DNA of 64,000 nt from Cinclus cinclus. Taxonomy: Eukaryota > Chordata > Aves > Passeriformes > Cinclidae. The notes under the pieces are model-generated. The model saw nothing but the letters and a program-made list of their open reading frames with translations, was not told the DNA's origin and made no database searches. Shown here in pieces: positions 63,271 through 64,000 of this stretch. Each line of letters begins with the position of its first letter. Position 1 is the first letter of the stretch. The stretch covers positions 124,001 through 188,000 of the forward strand of contig NW_026912187.1 in NCBI RefSeq assembly GCF_963662255.1, read 5' to 3'. The translations under genes and the position numbers were made by a program.

Positions 63271-63330
63271 TAATCACAGCTTCCTTTATTAAACTACTTC
63301 ATTATTTTGCTCTTTTATTACAAACTTTTA
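63271..63330 (+). other. Candidate 60-bp second exon, copy 2
   Basis: Acceptor TTTGCAG ends at 63270 and donor GTAAGT starts at 63331. The first in-phase codon is TAA, as in copy 1. Confidence 0.4.
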
Positions 63331-63360
63331 GTAAGTTGTTATTACTACATATCTGATGTT

Positions 63361-63952
63361 AACTCAATAAGGGTTGTAGGGCTCGGGCTGAAACATGGGC
63401 TGCCTGGGGGAAGTGAGGGAGGGGGCCTTTGCGAGAGGGTTGGGAGGTCAAGGGCGGGGGGGAAGGTACATGTTGGGCATCAGGCCTCAAGTCTCCCCAG
63501 AGATGGGATCCCTTCAGGATGGGTGGGACAACTCCAAGAGATGCTGTAGTGATCACAGTAATTGATTTCTGGCCTTATCAACAGCCCCGGGCTGCAGTGA
63601 GAAGCAGCAGCGGCTTTTAGCTGCTGGCAGCGAGAAGCTGAGGAGCTGGAGCTGAGCAAGCAGAACTGCAGGAGACAGAAATATGGTAGGATTTGAGGAC
63701 AAGCGTCTTTGGGGCTGGGATAGGGAATATGGAGCCAAGATGTCAAGTGTGTGAGTGGTGATGAAATCATTAAGGGATGGGAGAGGGAGTCTAGAACTGT
63801 TAGTGGAGTTAGGATTATCAGATTGGGGCTGGAATATGGGTTCAGGAGGTGAGCTGAAACTATACAGACATGTAGCTGAAGCAAATACCCTGTCCTGCAA
63901 AACAGTAAGAGCATGATGCAGCATAGCTGGGACTACGTGGATCCAGAACTGA
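63361..63952 (+). repeat. Degenerate minisatellite flank, copy 2
   Basis: Identical by eye to 49380-49971, grading into satellite at its right end. Confidence 0.6.
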
Positions 63953-64000
63953 AACAGAAGAGCTGGCAGTGAAATAAAGCTTGTGGGTTGACAAAGAGCT
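63953..64000 (+). repeat. Start of the next satellite array
   Basis: The first 48 bases of a 0.7 kb unit, including AATAAA and the GT-rich stretch, reach the window edge. The macro-repeat therefore continues to the right. Confidence 0.95.

Larger units (their letters stand above)
61541..63952. repeat. Spacer cassette 2 (COMMD4 fragment plus divergent promoter)
   Basis: Second copy of the cassette, same orientation and same junctions (GGACTGCTTG then TGCCACTCTGG on the left; degenerate flank into AACAGAAGAGC on the right). By eye it is identical to spacer 1 except for one base, 61964. Confidence 0.95.

Overview
The window looks like a vertebrate, probably sauropsid (bird-like), genomic segment. 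The evidence is a recognisable COMMD4 5' gene fragment with canonical GT-AG introns, a CpG-rich divergent promoter with a TATA box and CCAAT boxes, AATAAA signals, and no bacterial-style gene packing. The small introns (239 and about 292 bp, plus a relic of 60 bp) fit a compact avian-type gene, but the species cannot be fixed from sequence alone. Apart from the spacer cassettes, everything here is satellite DNA.

Layout. Positions 1-47559 hold an uninterrupted array of about 67 head-to-tail copies of a roughly 0.7 kb G-rich unit (array A). A 2.4 kb non-array cassette follows (spacer 1, 47560-49971). Next come about 16 more copies of the same unit (array B, 49972-61540), a second near-identical cassette (spacer 2, 61541-63952), and the start of another array to the window end. 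The two cassettes lie exactly 13,981 bp apart, so array plus cassette forms a larger macro-repeat. I found only one base difference between the two cassettes.

Each cassette contains, on the minus strand, the first exons of COMMD4 (a COMM-domain protein) cut off in the intron after its fourth exon segment. Two of its splice donors are missing, so it is most likely a pseudogene. On the plus strand, a TATA-containing promoter faces away from COMMD4 and feeds a GC-rich first exon with a 21-bp minisatellite, an ATG followed by seven codons, a good splice donor, and a candidate second exon that begins with a stop codon. Past this, the cassette grades into degenerate sequence resembling the 0.7 kb unit.

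In the array, units differ mainly in a poly-C tract, a (GT)n tract and a few single-base variants. These fall into three types: K (C8-A-C5), P (pure poly-C, GGAAAT) and T (pure poly-C, GGTAAT). The types are ordered non-randomly. K units are never adjacent, and a nine-unit block recurs on both sides of spacer 1. Every ordinary unit carries AATAAA plus a GT-rich stretch on the plus strand, and no such signal on the minus strand.

If the cassette promoters are active, plus-strand transcripts from spacer 1 and minus-strand transcripts from spacer 2 would converge through array B. I see no intact conventional protein-coding gene. The many short open frames in the array are by-products of near-identical repeats.
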